Assembly: GCF_900100605.1 (NCBI RefSeq) | Contig: NZ_FNCN01000007.1 | Location: 124,001-188,000, forward strand | Origin: Sinosporangium album | Lineage (GTDB): Bacteria; Actinomycetota; Actinomycetes; Streptosporangiales; Streptosporangiaceae | Reading direction: 5' to 3' | Length of the DNA stretch: 64,000 nt | Shown: piece after piece, positions 8,788 to 18,500 of the stretch | Layout of the letters: each line of letters begins with the position of its first letter | How positions within the stretch are numbered: position 1 is the stretch's first letter | Position numbers and translations under genes: made by a program | The notes under the pieces: generated by a model | What the model was told of the DNA's origin: nothing | The model's database searches: none | What the model saw: the letters and a program-made list of their open reading frames with translations, nothing else

Positions 8788-10158
8788 TCACACGATCCTG
8801 AAGGAGGTGACGTCACGTTCCTGAGGCGCGACCGGGACCGGCTGGTCGGCGGCCAGCCGGCGCAGCACGTAGACCGTCGCGATGGTCAGCACCGTGTAGA
8901 CGACCGTGACCAGCACGAAACCCCACACCAGGCCGGGCGCGGGGTTCACCGCCGCCGCGCTGCGCAGGACGCCGTAGACGACCCACGGCTGACGGCCCAC
9001 CTCGGTCACGATCCACCCGGACTCCAGCGCCAGCACCGAGGCGACCCCCGAGACCGCCACGGCCCGCAGGAACCAGCGGGAGCGGGGCGGGTCGCGCCGC
9101 CGCCACCAGACCACGCCCAGCCAGATCGACAGGGCGAGCAGGGCGAAGCCGACCGCGACCATGACCTGGAACGCCCAGTGCACCACGTTGACCGGTGGGC
9201 GGTCCTGCGGAGGCACCGCGTCGAGCCCGATGACCTCGGCGTCCGGATCCCAGTGGGTCAGCAGCGACAGCGCCTTGGGGATCTCCAGCGCGTAGCGCAG
9301 CTCGCCTTTCAGCACGATGCCGCCCAGGTGCAGCGGAACCCCGCGCCCGGTCCGGAACAACCCCTCCATGGCGGCGAGCTTGACCGGCTGGCCGTCCGCC
9401 ACGCTGTGCGCCGCCCAGTCGCCCACCCCGATCTGCACCGGGGTGACGGCGGCGGCGATCGCGAGCGGCACCAGCAGCCCGAGGCGGTGGTAGCGGTCGC
9501 GCCGCCCGCGCAGCATCGCCACGGCGTAGACGCTCGCCATGACGAACCCGGTGACCATGAACGCGGCGAGGATCATGTGCACCGTCAGGTGCGGCGTCGC
9601 GGGGTTGAACATCGCCGCCCACGGGTCGACGTCCACGATCCGGCCGCCGCTCACCTGGAAGCCGGTCGGCCGCTGCATCCAGGCGTTGGCGCTGACGACG
9701 AAGAATGCGCTGGCCACGCCGGCCACCACGATGGGGATGCCGGTCAGCATGTGGGCGCGCGGCGGCAACCGGTCCCAGGCGTACAGGTAGACCCCCACGA
9801 AGATCGCCTCGATGAAGAAGGCGATCCCCTCCAGGGAGAACGGCAGGCCGATGACCTCGCCGTAGACGCCCATCAGCCCCGGCCACAGCAGGCCCATCTC
9901 GAACGACAGGATGGTGCCCGACACCGCGCCGACCGCGAACAGCACGCCCATCGCCCTCGCCCAGCGGCGCGCCAGCAGCGCGTAGTGCAGGTCGCCGGTG
10001 CGGTGGCCGCGCCATTCGGCGAACAGCGTCATCGCGGGCATGCCCACGCCGAAGCACGCCACGATGATGTGCCAGCCGAGGGACAGCGCCATCTGCATGC
10101 GGGCGGCCAGAAAGTCGGGGCCGTCCGCGGCGGCCACCACGCCGGCGATCATCGCCAC
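8788..10158 (-). CDS. cydA: Cytochrome bd oxidase subunit I (CydA)
   Basis: 456-residue haem subunit of the bd quinol oxidase, which reduces O2 using menaquinol without pumping protons. Visible features: the haem b595 His in SLGWHIIVACFG (about 29-40), FEMGLLWPGLM and the Glu of IEAIFVGVYLYAWDRL, the b558 His region near HLTVHMILAAF, and the quinone-loop motif GRGVPLHLGG. The loop is short, as in non-enterobacterial enzymes. It lies on the same strand as menF, 151 bp downstream of it. The start ATG at 10158 follows a G-rich stretch. Confidence 0.95.
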   Translation of the reverse strand: MAMIAGVVAAADGPDFLAARMQMALSLGWHIIVACFGVGMPAMTLFAEWRGHRTGDLHYALLARRWARAMGVLFAVGAVSGTILSFEMGLLWPGLMGVYGEVIGLPFSLEGIAFFIEAIFVGVYLYAWDRLPPRAHMLTGIPIVVAGVASAFFVVSANAWMQRPTGFQVSGGRIVDVDPWAAMFNPATPHLTVHMILAAFMVTGFVMASVYAVAMLRGRRDRYHRLGLLVPLAIAAAVTPVQIGVGDWAAHSVADGQPVKLAAMEGLFRTGRGVPLHLGGIVLKGELRYALEIPKALSLLTHWDPDAEVIGLDAVPPQDRPPVNVVHWAFQVMVAVGFALLALSIWLGVVWWRRRDPPRSRWFLRAVAVSGVASVLALESGWIVTEVGRQPWVVYGVLRSAAAVNPAPGLVWGFVLVTVVYTVLTIATVYVLRRLAADQPVPVAPQERDVTSFRIV

Positions 10159-10309
10159 CCCCGGGATGCGTGTGAGAGACCCGGGGGGCTACCCTCCCGG
10201 CAGGGCCAGTCTCACGCCCGAGGGGTGGCCGTCGCACCGGCCGCGCACCAAGTGTCGTGGATCACTCGGCCAGTCCGTTAAAGATCGCGAAAAACGCGCG
10301 GCCCGGCCG

Positions 10310-11539
10310 TCAGCCCTCCAGGGCGTACTGCATGGCGCGCAGTTTCGCCTGGGCCTCGGCCAGTTCGGCGGACGGCTCGGAGTCACCCATGATGCCGCAG
10401 CCGGCGAACAGCCTCACCCGGTTGCCGTTGATCAGCCCGCAGCGCAGCGCGATGCCCCACTCGCCGTCGCCCCGGGAGTCGATCCAGCCGACCGGCCCGG
10501 CGTAGCCCGCGCGGTCCATGCCCTCCAGTTCGCGGATCACCTCCAGCGCCGTCGCGGTCGGGGTGCCGCCGACGGCGGCGGTGGGGTGCATGGCCTCGAC
10601 CACGTCGAGCACCGAGGCGCCGTTGCCCAGCCGGCCCGTGACCCGGCTCGCGAGGTGCTGCACGTTGGGCAGCACCAGCAGCTCGGGGGCGTCCGGCACC
10701 CGCAGGTCCGCGCAGAGCGGCGTGAGGGCCTGCCGTACGGAGGAGACCGCGCAGGCGTGTTCGTGGCGGTCCTTGGCCGAGGCGAACAGCGCGGCCCCCC
10801 GGGCGAGGTCGTCGTCGGCGTCGCCGCCGCGGGCCGCGGTGCCGGCCAGGACCAGGGACTCGACGGCCTCACCGGTGCGCCGCACGAGCAGCTCCGGGGT
10901 CGCCCCGAGCAGCCCGCCGACGGAGAAGGTGTAGCACTCGGGGTAGCGCTGCGCCAGGCGGGCCAGCAGCGGACGCGCGTCGATCGGGTTCTCCGCCGTC
11001 ACCATCAGGTCGCGGGCGAGCACCGCCTTCTCCAGGCGGCCCGACCGGATGGCCTGTACGGCACGGGCCACCGCGTGCTCCCACTCGGGCGCGCTGAGGC
11101 TGCCGTCCCCGTAGCGGACCCAGCCGGGTTCGACGGTCGGGACGGCCTCGCCCGTCGGAGCCGCGTCGACCGTGGTCATCCATGCGCGGCCGTCGCGGCG
11201 GGCGAGCACCACCTTCGGCACGATCAGCACCGACCCCGGCTCGTCGGGGTCGAAGGTGAACGAGCCGAACGCGACCGGGCCGCTTCCCGGCACTCGCAGG
11301 TCGTCGTCGACGTCGGCGTCTCCCAGCACCTCCGCCAGCCACTTCTTGGCCCAGGTGAACCGGTCCGGCCCCGGCGGCACCGCCGTACTCGCCGCCACGC
11401 CCCATCCCACGAGGCCCTCGCCGTGCCTGATCCAGGCGGAGGGCGCGGCGTCGGGCAGGGCGGCGACGAGATCGCCGGGATCACCGACGGAAAGGGTGCG
11501 CACTGCCGGCGGACGCGTCAATCCAATCGCGACACTCAC
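10310..11539 (-). CDS. menF: Isochorismate synthase (MenF)
   Basis: 409 residues of the chorismate-binding family, converting chorismate to isochorismate, the entry to the menaquinone pathway. C-terminal motifs: SGRLEKAVLARDL, LLGATPELLVRR, LAGTAARGGD, the conserved MHPTAAVGGTPTATAL segment and FAGCGIMGDSEPSAELAE (Mg-binding Glu). I chose the GTG at 11539 over a longer frame to 11692: the 51 extra residues are basic and unlike the family, and TAGAGT lies 7 nt before this GTG, which fits a leaderless start. It could also act in siderophore synthesis, but menD, menE and menB nearby favour menaquinone. Confidence 0.9.
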   Translation of the reverse strand: MSVAIGLTRPPAVRTLSVGDPGDLVAALPDAAPSAWIRHGEGLVGWGVAASTAVPPGPDRFTWAKKWLAEVLGDADVDDDLRVPGSGPVAFGSFTFDPDEPGSVLIVPKVVLARRDGRAWMTTVDAAPTGEAVPTVEPGWVRYGDGSLSAPEWEHAVARAVQAIRSGRLEKAVLARDLMVTAENPIDARPLLARLAQRYPECYTFSVGGLLGATPELLVRRTGEAVESLVLAGTAARGGDADDDLARGAALFASAKDRHEHACAVSSVRQALTPLCADLRVPDAPELLVLPNVQHLASRVTGRLGNGASVLDVVEAMHPTAAVGGTPTATALEVIRELEGMDRAGYAGPVGWIDSRGDGEWGIALRCGLINGNRVRLFAGCGIMGDSEPSAELAEAQAKLRAMQYALEG

Positions 11540-11802
11540 CCAAGACACTCTATGTGGCGGCCTTCCAAGTTCGACTGCACCCCTAGGGAAGACAGATCCA
11601 TGGCCAAGTGAAGGACCCCTCCTCCGAGCTTCCTTCCCACCGGTCCCGGATCGATACAACAAGCGAATTTCATCACAGCCGCCCCTTGTCAAGTGGTGAT
11701 AATGATTCGGTCCACGAAAGACAGGACTTGCCAGGAGGTCATAGGCGGATGCCTTAAAGGATCTCTACGTTGGGATCGCTCCCGATGATCCCGGAGGTCC
11801 AG

Positions 11803-12660
11803 ATGCGCCGACTTCTGCCGCGTTTCCTGCCACCGGTGGCGTCCGCGGCCGCCCTGACGCTCGTGACGGCCTTCCCGGCGCACGCGGTCGCGCGTCCGGC
11901 CGCCGAACCGCTGCCCGGGGTGATGGCGGCGCTGGGCGACTCGATCAGCACCGGGTTCAACGCCTGCGGGTGGTATGTGTCCTGTACGGACCGGTCCTGG
12001 TCGGCCGGGCACGAGGCGTCGGTGCGCAGCCATTACCGCAGGCTGAGCGCGCTCGACGGGCGCTTGAAGGGCAACAACGTCAACCTCGCGGTGCCGGGCG
12101 CCACAAGCCGCGACCTCCCCGGCCAGGCCAAGGAGGCCGTGAAGGCCAAGGCCGACTACGTGACGATCCTGGTCGGCGCGCAGGACGCCTGCGTCCGCAC
12201 CGAGGCCCAGATGACCCCGGTGGCGACCTACCGCGCCAGGATCGACGCCGCGCTCGCAGACCTCAAGGCGGGGCTGCCGAACGCGCGGGTCCTGATCGCC
12301 GGCATCCCCGACCTGAAGCGGCTGTGGCGGGTGGGGAAGGACAGCCCCGTCGCGCGCACCTTCTGGACGCTCGGCCGCGTCTGCCAGGCGATGCTGGCCA
12401 ACCCGCAGTCCACCGCCGAGGCCGACGCCGAGCGCCGCGACCGGGTGCGGGCCCGGGTGAAGGCGTTCAACGCCGAGCTCGGGAAGGCGTGCGCCGCGTA
12501 CGGCCCCGCCTGCCGCACCGACGGGGGAGCGGTGTTCGCCTACCCCTTCACGCTCCAGCATGTGAGCAAGTGGGACTACTTCCACCCCAACGCCGAGGGG
12601 CAGCGGGTCCTCGCCGAGCTGACCTTCAAGGCCGGCTTCGAGTGGGGCCCGCTGCCCTGA
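11803..12660 (+). CDS. Secreted SGNH/GDSL hydrolase
   Basis: 285 residues. A signal peptide (MRRLLPRFLPP then a hydrophobic run ending PAHAVA, about residue 28) precedes an SGNH hydrolase domain acting on ester bonds outside the cell. Block I is ALGDSISTGF (nucleophile Ser), block II is NLAVPGATS and block V is DYFHPNAEGQ (Asp/His). Block III, normally GxND, reads ILVGAQDACVR, so the oxyanion-hole Asn is replaced by Gln. Six cysteines suggest disulfides. The ATG at 11803 is chosen because GGAGG lies at 11793-11797; an in-frame ATG at 11785 lacks this. The 263-bp gap upstream is AT-richer and contains TGATAATGATT (near 11696), resembling part of a Fur/Zur box. Confidence 0.88.
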   Translation: MRRLLPRFLPPVASAAALTLVTAFPAHAVARPAAEPLPGVMAALGDSISTGFNACGWYVSCTDRSWSAGHEASVRSHYRRLSALDGRLKGNNVNLAVPGATSRDLPGQAKEAVKAKADYVTILVGAQDACVRTEAQMTPVATYRARIDAALADLKAGLPNARVLIAGIPDLKRLWRVGKDSPVARTFWTLGRVCQAMLANPQSTAEADAERRDRVRARVKAFNAELGKACAAYGPACRTDGGAVFAYPFTLQHVSKWDYFHPNAEGQRVLAELTFKAGFEWGPLP

Positions 12661-12700
12661 CGTCCCCGCGCGCAGCCGTACGGCGCGGTCCGCGGGGCTT

Positions 12701-14023
12701 CTAGCGAGGGGCGACCAGTTCGTCGAACAGGGCGTCCCATTGCGCGCCGACGGCGTCGAGGTCGTAGGTCTCCGCGGTGCGTACGGCGTTCGCCGCGAGG
12801 TGCCTGCGGTACGGCTCGTCCTCGATGACCCGGATGATGGCGTTGGCCAGGTTCTCGACCGTTCGGGGTTTGACCAGCAGGCCGTCATGCTCGTGCGTGA
12901 TCATCTCCTTGGGGCCGTGGGGGCTGTTGAAGCTCACCACGGCGAGCCCCTTGCCCCATGCCTCCAGCAGTGTCATCGGGAAGCCCTCGTGGCGGGAGCT
13001 CATCACGAAGATGGACGCCTTAGCCAGTTCCGATCCGACGTCGTCGGTGGAGCCGGGCAGGGTGGCGGTGGCGCCGATGCCGAGGGACTCGATCTGCTCT
13101 TGGAGGTTCTCCTGCTGGGGGCCCGCGCCGTAGATGCGGAGGTTCCAGTCCGGATGCACCTCGGTGACGAGCTTCCAGGCGTCGAGCAGGCGGTGGAAGC
13201 CCTTGATCTTCGTCATGCGGCCCACTGTGATCACGGTCTTGGCCGACAGGTCGGCCCGGTCGCCGTCCATGGGGGGGACAGCGTTGGGGATGCGCGTGAG
13301 TCTGCGTGGCTTCTTGCGGAGCAGCGCGCGGTAGTCGCGCAGGTCGGCCTTGGTGAGGGCGACCAGCGCGTCGAGCTTCGGATAGCGGCGCTTGATCATG
13401 GCCTGGATCGTCTCGGCGTGGCCCTGGAGGGCCACGTGCTCCTGCCCGATGGTGATGACCCCGGGCGGGGTGAGGGCCGCGGCGGCGAGGTTCAGCCCGG
13501 GCCGCGTGGCGATCAGGACTCCCGTGCGCAGCGAGCGCAGGTAGCGCGCCAGTTTCAGGTCGGTGTACAGCGTGAACCGGTGGTAGGCGGCCTCCTCCTT
13601 GGGGATCAACCGGCTCGGCCGCGCCAGGAGCCTGCGGAGCCCCGTCGGCGGCTCGCGCCGGTCGTCCAGAAATGAGATCCGCACACCGGGCGGGACCGGG
13701 AAGAACGACTCCTCGGCCTCGCGCAGCACGCTGACGATCTCGACATCATGATCTTTAGCCAGATATCCGGCCAAGTTGTAGACGGTTCTAATCGTGCCGC
13801 CCATCCCATATGCATGTAGAAGCAGGATTTTGACCTGCTCTGCGGATGGCGGGGGAGCTGTACGCTCCCGCCGCCTGTTCACCGCCGCCAGCGCGTTCAC
13901 CGCGAGTGAGGCGACGGCTTTCCTCCCCTTTCCCTGCAATCCCCGCAACAGAAGATGCTCCACTTCCCGTTGACGACCGCACACCTTCCCCGTGGTGTGG
14001 AAGGTGGCGCTGACCTGTGTCAC
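12701..14023 (-). CDS. Glycosyltransferase family 4 protein
   Basis: 440 residues with the GT-B fold of retaining GT4 enzymes, transferring a sugar from a nucleotide donor to a wall, lipid or polymer acceptor. N-terminal domain: VKILLLHAYGMGGTIRTVYNLAGYL (split glycine loop), with an acceptor-side EHVALQGH. C-terminal domain: VITVGRMTKIKGFHRLLDAW, LRIYGAGPQ, and the EX7E-type SSRHEGFPMTLLEAWGKGLA. The donor cannot be told from sequence; teichoic or capsular glycans are plausible. The GTG at 14023 sits inside a 28-bp hairpin, so the GTG at 13963 is a reasonable alternative start. Confidence 0.85.
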   Translation of the reverse strand: MTQVSATFHTTGKVCGRQREVEHLLLRGLQGKGRKAVASLAVNALAAVNRRRERTAPPPSAEQVKILLLHAYGMGGTIRTVYNLAGYLAKDHDVEIVSVLREAEESFFPVPPGVRISFLDDRREPPTGLRRLLARPSRLIPKEEAAYHRFTLYTDLKLARYLRSLRTGVLIATRPGLNLAAAALTPPGVITIGQEHVALQGHAETIQAMIKRRYPKLDALVALTKADLRDYRALLRKKPRRLTRIPNAVPPMDGDRADLSAKTVITVGRMTKIKGFHRLLDAWKLVTEVHPDWNLRIYGAGPQQENLQEQIESLGIGATATLPGSTDDVGSELAKASIFVMSSRHEGFPMTLLEAWGKGLAVVSFNSPHGPKEMITHEHDGLLVKPRTVENLANAIIRVIEDEPYRRHLAANAVRTAETYDLDAVGAQWDALFDELVAPR

Positions 14024-14043
14024 GCCGCTTCCGGCGTGACACA
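14016..14043. promoter_or_regulatory. 28-bp inverted repeat over the GT4 start codon
   Basis: TGTGTCACGCCG (14016-14027) and CGGCGTGACACA (14032-14043) are exact reverse complements around the 4-nt loop CTTC. The possible GTG start of the glycosyltransferase (14021-14023) lies in one arm. It could be an operator, an RNA hairpin that hides the start, or a terminator for rightward transcripts. The next 260 bp to the right (14044-14302) hold no gene I can support. Confidence 0.55.
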
Positions 14044-14302
14044 GACGGGAGGCCGCCTAAGTCGCGTTCTCTGCAATGGAGAGCGCTCAGTCCCCGTGGG
14101 CGTGCTCTTATTCCCGCGACTCCTTAGACGACTGTGGGCATGCACATGGTTGCCTCAAATATCCAGAAATGCTGCTGGTGATCAGCCGATAACTCTTTGA
14201 CTTGGCTATTTCGGACATTGAGGCCCTATTGTGCGCCGACGTTGTGCGCTGACGCTGTGCGGCGAAGGGGCGCACGCGGCCTGGAGTGCGGGGCTGCGGG
14301 TG

Positions 14303-14716
14303 TCACCGGTTCTTGTGGACCGAGTCGTCGGGCGCGCCGGCGCCGTTCCAGTCCAGGAGCTGGACGATGACGCCGTTGGGGTCGCGGACCTGGAAGGCGC
14401 GCTCACCCCACGCGTCCTCGGTGAGGGGCATCGTGATCGTGACGCCCTCGGACTGCAGGCGCGCCAGTTCGCCTTCGAGGTCGTCGACGGTGAAGGCGAG
14501 GATCACGCCGCCGGCGTGGTCCTCGCGCTGGTCGGCGGGAAGCGTCGGGAGGCCGCGGCGCAGGAAGATCACGTTCATGGCGATGTCGTCCCTGGTCAAC
14601 GAGGCGAAGCCGTTGGCGGCCATCTCCTCGTGGAAGCCGAAGTGCCGGACCAGGAAGGCGCTGGAGGCGGGGACGTCGGTGACGTTCAGGGAGACGGCGG
14701 GCGCGGTGATGCGCAA
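14303..14716 (-). CDS. VOC (glyoxalase/bleomycin resistance) family protein
   Basis: 137 residues with two beta-alpha-beta-beta-beta units of the vicinal-oxygen-chelate fold: ITAPAVSLNVTDVPASSAF at the start and FQVRDPNGVIVQLLDWNG at the end, each giving possible metal ligands. The substrate cannot be told. The start is TTG at 14716, preceded by GAGGAG. A TAGATT -10-like box lies just upstream, inside the region shared with the divergent tetR gene, so the TetR protein probably represses it. Confidence 0.82.
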   Translation of the reverse strand: MRITAPAVSLNVTDVPASSAFLVRHFGFHEEMAANGFASLTRDDIAMNVIFLRRGLPTLPADQREDHAGGVILAFTVDDLEGELARLQSEGVTITMPLTEDAWGERAFQVRDPNGVIVQLLDWNGAGAPDDSVHKNR

Positions 14717-14744
14717 GGGAACTCCTCGTGGTCGAAATCTACGT

Positions 14745-14772
14745 ACGTCGTACATTGTACATCGTACGACGT
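14745..14772. promoter_or_regulatory. Putative TetR operator between VOC and tetR genes
   Basis: ACGTCGTAC (14745-14753) and GTACGACGT (14764-14772) are exact 9-bp inverted repeats around a 10-bp spacer that itself contains part of a second palindrome, GTACATTGTAC. It lies 22 bp before the tetR GTG and 28 bp before the VOC TTG, ideal for controlling both divergent promoters. Confidence 0.75.
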
Positions 14773-14794
14773 TTTTGTGCGGCAGGATGTTCCC

Positions 14795-15559
14795 GTGTCC
14801 AACGAACGCACCGGAGCCGGAGACCCGGCGCGCACCCTCGCGCTGCTGTGGCGCGACCCCTCGGCCGTGCCCCGGCGCGGCCCCCGCCAGGGGCTGACCG
14901 TCGATGCCGTCGTCGAGGCGGCCACCCGGGTCGCCGACGCCGAAGGGCTCGACGCCGTGACGATGCGCAGGCTCGCCCAGGACCTCGGCGTCGCCCCCAT
15001 GACGCTCTACACCTACGTGCCGGGCAAGGCCGAGCTCCTCGACCTCATGCTGGACGCCGCCTACGCGGCCATGCCGAGGTCCGACACCGCCGGACGGCCC
15101 TGGCGGGCGCGAGTGGCCGCCGTGGCGGAGGAGAACCGTGCGCTGTTCGAACGGCACCCCTGGCTCGTCTCGGTGTCCACCGGGCGGCCGCCGCTCGGGC
15201 CGGGCGTGATGGCGAAATACGAGCACGAGCTGTCCGCCCTGGAGGGCCTCGGCCTCGACGACGTGCGGATGGACGCCGCCCTGAGCTTCGTGCTGGGCTT
15301 CGTGCAGGCCAACGCCCGCGCCGCCGCCGAGGCCCGTGCGGTACGCCGCGACTCGGCCATGGACGACGCGGAGTGGTGGCGGCTCAACGCGCCGCTGATC
15401 GCGCGGGCGCTCGACGAGAAGGCCTATCCGCTCGCCGCCCGCGTGGGCGCCGCCGCCGGCGCGGCGCAGGGCGGCGCCTACGAGCCCGGGCACGCCTACA
15501 CCTTCGGCCTCGAACGCGTCCTGGACGGCCTGGCCACCCTCGTCGACCGCCCCCGCTGA
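14795..15559 (+). CDS. TetR/AcrR family transcriptional regulator
   Basis: 254 residues. The N-terminal TetR helix-turn-helix spans about 28-75 (GLTVDAVVEAATRVADAEG, then VTMRRLAQDLGVAPMTLYTYV). The large helical C-terminal domain (about 95-245) is of the TetR_C type used for ligand sensing. The GTG at 14795 is preferred; the frame is open for 188 codons further left, but those codons are not family-like and would run through the operator. It probably represses itself and the divergent VOC gene through the palindrome at 14745-14772. It converges with the tricorn gene, with 6 bp between stops. Confidence 0.88.
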   Translation: MSNERTGAGDPARTLALLWRDPSAVPRRGPRQGLTVDAVVEAATRVADAEGLDAVTMRRLAQDLGVAPMTLYTYVPGKAELLDLMLDAAYAAMPRSDTAGRPWRARVAAVAEENRALFERHPWLVSVSTGRPPLGPGVMAKYEHELSALEGLGLDDVRMDAALSFVLGFVQANARAAAEARAVRRDSAMDDAEWWRLNAPLIARALDEKAYPLAARVGAAAGAAQGGAYEPGHAYTFGLERVLDGLATLVDRPR

Positions 15560-15565
15560 CGGGGT

Positions 15566-18500
15566 CTACAGCGCGGTGCCGTGCGCGCCGGGCGGATGGG
15601 GGCGGGCGGCGGGGTCGGGGGTGTGCGCCGGGTGCTCGGCCAGGAGGTCCAGCGCGATGTCGACGGCCGTCTCCAGCTGGGTGTCCACGCCGCCCGCGTA
15701 GTCCTGAGGGGTGATGTCCACCTCCACATCGGGGTCCGTGCCGTAGTTCTCCAGCCGCCATCCCACATCCTCGAAGGCGAAGGAGAACTCCGGCTGCGTC
15801 GTCACGGTCCCGTCGGCGAGCTGGTGCCGCGGCCACATCCCGATCACCCCGCCCCACGTGCGTTTACCGACCAGCGGGCCCAGGCCCAGCAGCTTGAAGG
15901 TGTGGCTGAAGATGTCGCCGTCCGACCCCGCCCACTCATTGGTGATCGCTACGAGCGGCCCCCGGGGCGACTCGGGAGGGTACGGCTCGGGCACGCCCCA
16001 CCGGGGATGGTCGTAGCCGAGCCGGCGCCGGGACAGCTTCTGCAGCAGCAGCGCCGACATGTTGCCGCCCCGGTTGTAGCGCACGTCCACGATGAGGGCC
16101 TCGCGGTCGTATTCCGTGAGGAAGCCCCGATGGAACTCCGCGTACCCGTCGGGGCCCATGTCCGGGACGTGGATGTAGCCGATGCGGTCGCCGCTCCGCT
16201 CCCGGCACCGCGCCCGGTTGGCCTCCACCCAGTCGCGGTAGCGGGCCGGCTGCTCGTCGCCGAGGGCGCGGACGGTCACCGTACGCGTCTCGTCGCCGCG
16301 CGCCACGGTGAGCAGGACCTCCTCGCCCGCCAGGTTGACCAGCCGCTCGTCGGGGGAGACCTCGGCTCCGACCGGCCTGCCGTCCACCGACAGGACGGCG
16401 TCGCCGGGCCGTACGTCCACGCCGGGGCGGGTGAACGGCGACGTCGCCTCCGGGTCCCACCGGTCGCCTTCGACGATGCGGTGGATGACGTGCAGCCCGT
16501 CGGCGAAACGCCAGTCCACGCCGAGTTTGCCCTGGTGGTAGTGGGGGCGCGGGCGGTACTCCCCGCCGCTTTCGTAGGCGTGGGAGGTGCCGAGCTCGCC
16601 GAGCAGCTCCCACAGCAGATCCGACAGCTCCCCGCGCGTCGCCACCCGGTCGACGAGCGGCAGGTAGCGCTCGTAGACGCCGTCCCAGTCGATCCCCGCC
16701 ATGTCCTCGGCCCAGAAGTGCTCCCGCTGCAGCCGCCACGCCTCGCGGAACATCTGCCGCCACTCGGCCGCGGGGAACACCGACACCCGGACCCTGCCCA
16801 GGTCGATCCAGCCTCCCGCGCGGGTCGCCGACTCGTCGTCGCCGGGAGGCTCGGAGGCGCGCACCACCCGCAGTCCGCGTTCGGCGCGGTAGAGCAGCGT
16901 CGCACCGTCGGGGCCCACGCTGAACTCGTTCACCCCGGTGGCGAACACCTCGCTCTTCTGCTCCTTGAAGTCGTACTGGTGGAGCGTGCCGGAGGTCTGC
17001 TCGCCGTCGCCGTCCTCGCCGCGCGCCCCCTCCACCGGGAGCGAGGAGAACAGCGCCCGGTTCCGGATGCCCACGATGCGCGTGTACTTCGCCTCCGGGA
17101 CGGGGAACGCCGCCACCCGGTCGGCGAGGCCCTCCACGTCGATCACGACCTCGGGGGGAGCGTCCTCCTCGTCGCCGTCGCCCTCCTCGGCATGGTCGTC
17201 CTCGTCGTCGTCCTTGGCCGTCACGGGCCGCGGCTCGGGCACGAACGGCGAGCCGGTCCCGGTGCGCAGCGCCACCGCGTACGGCCGGGAGCCCAGCGGG
17301 AAGCCCATGTCGAACTGGAGCGAGTCGTAGACGGGGTTGAAGACCCGCTGCCCGAGGAAGTACAGATAGCGCCCCCGCGGGTCGAAACTCGGGCTGTAGT
17401 CCCGCAGCAGCGGCCGGGTCGCCGCGGCCACCTCGCCGGTCTCCACGTGGAACAGGTGGATCGCGGCCGAGTGCGCGGAAACGGGGCGTGAATACGCGAG
17501 CCAGCGGCCGTCCGCCGACCACGCCGGGTCCTCGATGCGGCCGAACGGGCTCGACTCCACGACCTGCGCGACGGCGGGGAAGGAGGTGAGGTCCACCACG
17601 ATGAGCTCGTTGCGGTGGTTGGTGACCGCGACCCGGTCGTGGCGCGGGCAGGCGGTCAACGTGACCGCCCGGCCGGTGTCGAGGTGGTCGAGCCGTATCT
17701 CGCCCGTCACCGGGTCGGGCGGCGACTGGCTCGGGCGGCGCCGGGCGCCGCGCCCGCGGGGCCTCGGCCGTAGGGGGGCCTCCGGCGCGTCGGGGTCGCC
17801 GGGGAGCAGGACGAGCACCTCCCGGTCGCCGTCGTCGCTGGCCGCCGCGACCAGGTGCCGGCGGCTCGGGAGCCACGTCAGCAGCCGGTAGCGCACCCCG
17901 TCGGGCGTTCCGTGCGCCCGTACCGGCCCCTCCCAGCAGGCCATCGAGAACGCCTTCCCCCGCGTGGTGATCGCCAGGCCGCTGCCGTCGGGGTTGAGCG
18001 CGGCGCTGTCGAGGAACTCCTCGGCGTCGACGAACCGCCGGTTGCGCTGCGTGCGGGAGCTGCGCAGCCGTACATCGATCCGCCGCGACCCGCCCTCGGC
18101 GGGGTCCAGCAGGTGGAGGTCGCCGCCGGCGTGGTAGACGAGCCTGCGCCCGTCGCTCGACAGGTTGCGCGCGTAGTAGTCCTCGTGGTCGGTGTGGCGG
18201 CGCAGATCCCCGCCGCCCGGCGTGCACGAGTAGACGTTGCCCGTCCCTTCGTGGTCGGACAGGAAGTAGACGCGCCTCCCCACGACGCACGGCGCGGCGA
18301 GGTTGCCGGGAATCGCCAGCAGCCGCCGGAACTCCCCGTCCGGGCCGCCGACCCACAGGTCGCCCACCGTCCCTCCCCGGTAGCGCTTCCAGCGCGCCGG
18401 GTCGGCCGTGTTGCGCCCGATCACGACCAGGCCGCCGGGTCCGTAGGAGATCGAGTTGGCGGGGCCGTACGGCAGGCGCTCGGGGAAGCCCCGGGGCTTG

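Noticed and set aside
7771-10281. 836-codon plus-strand frame opposite cydAB
   Set aside because: His/Gln/Arg-rich shadow of cydA and cydB; no independent motifs or ribosome site.
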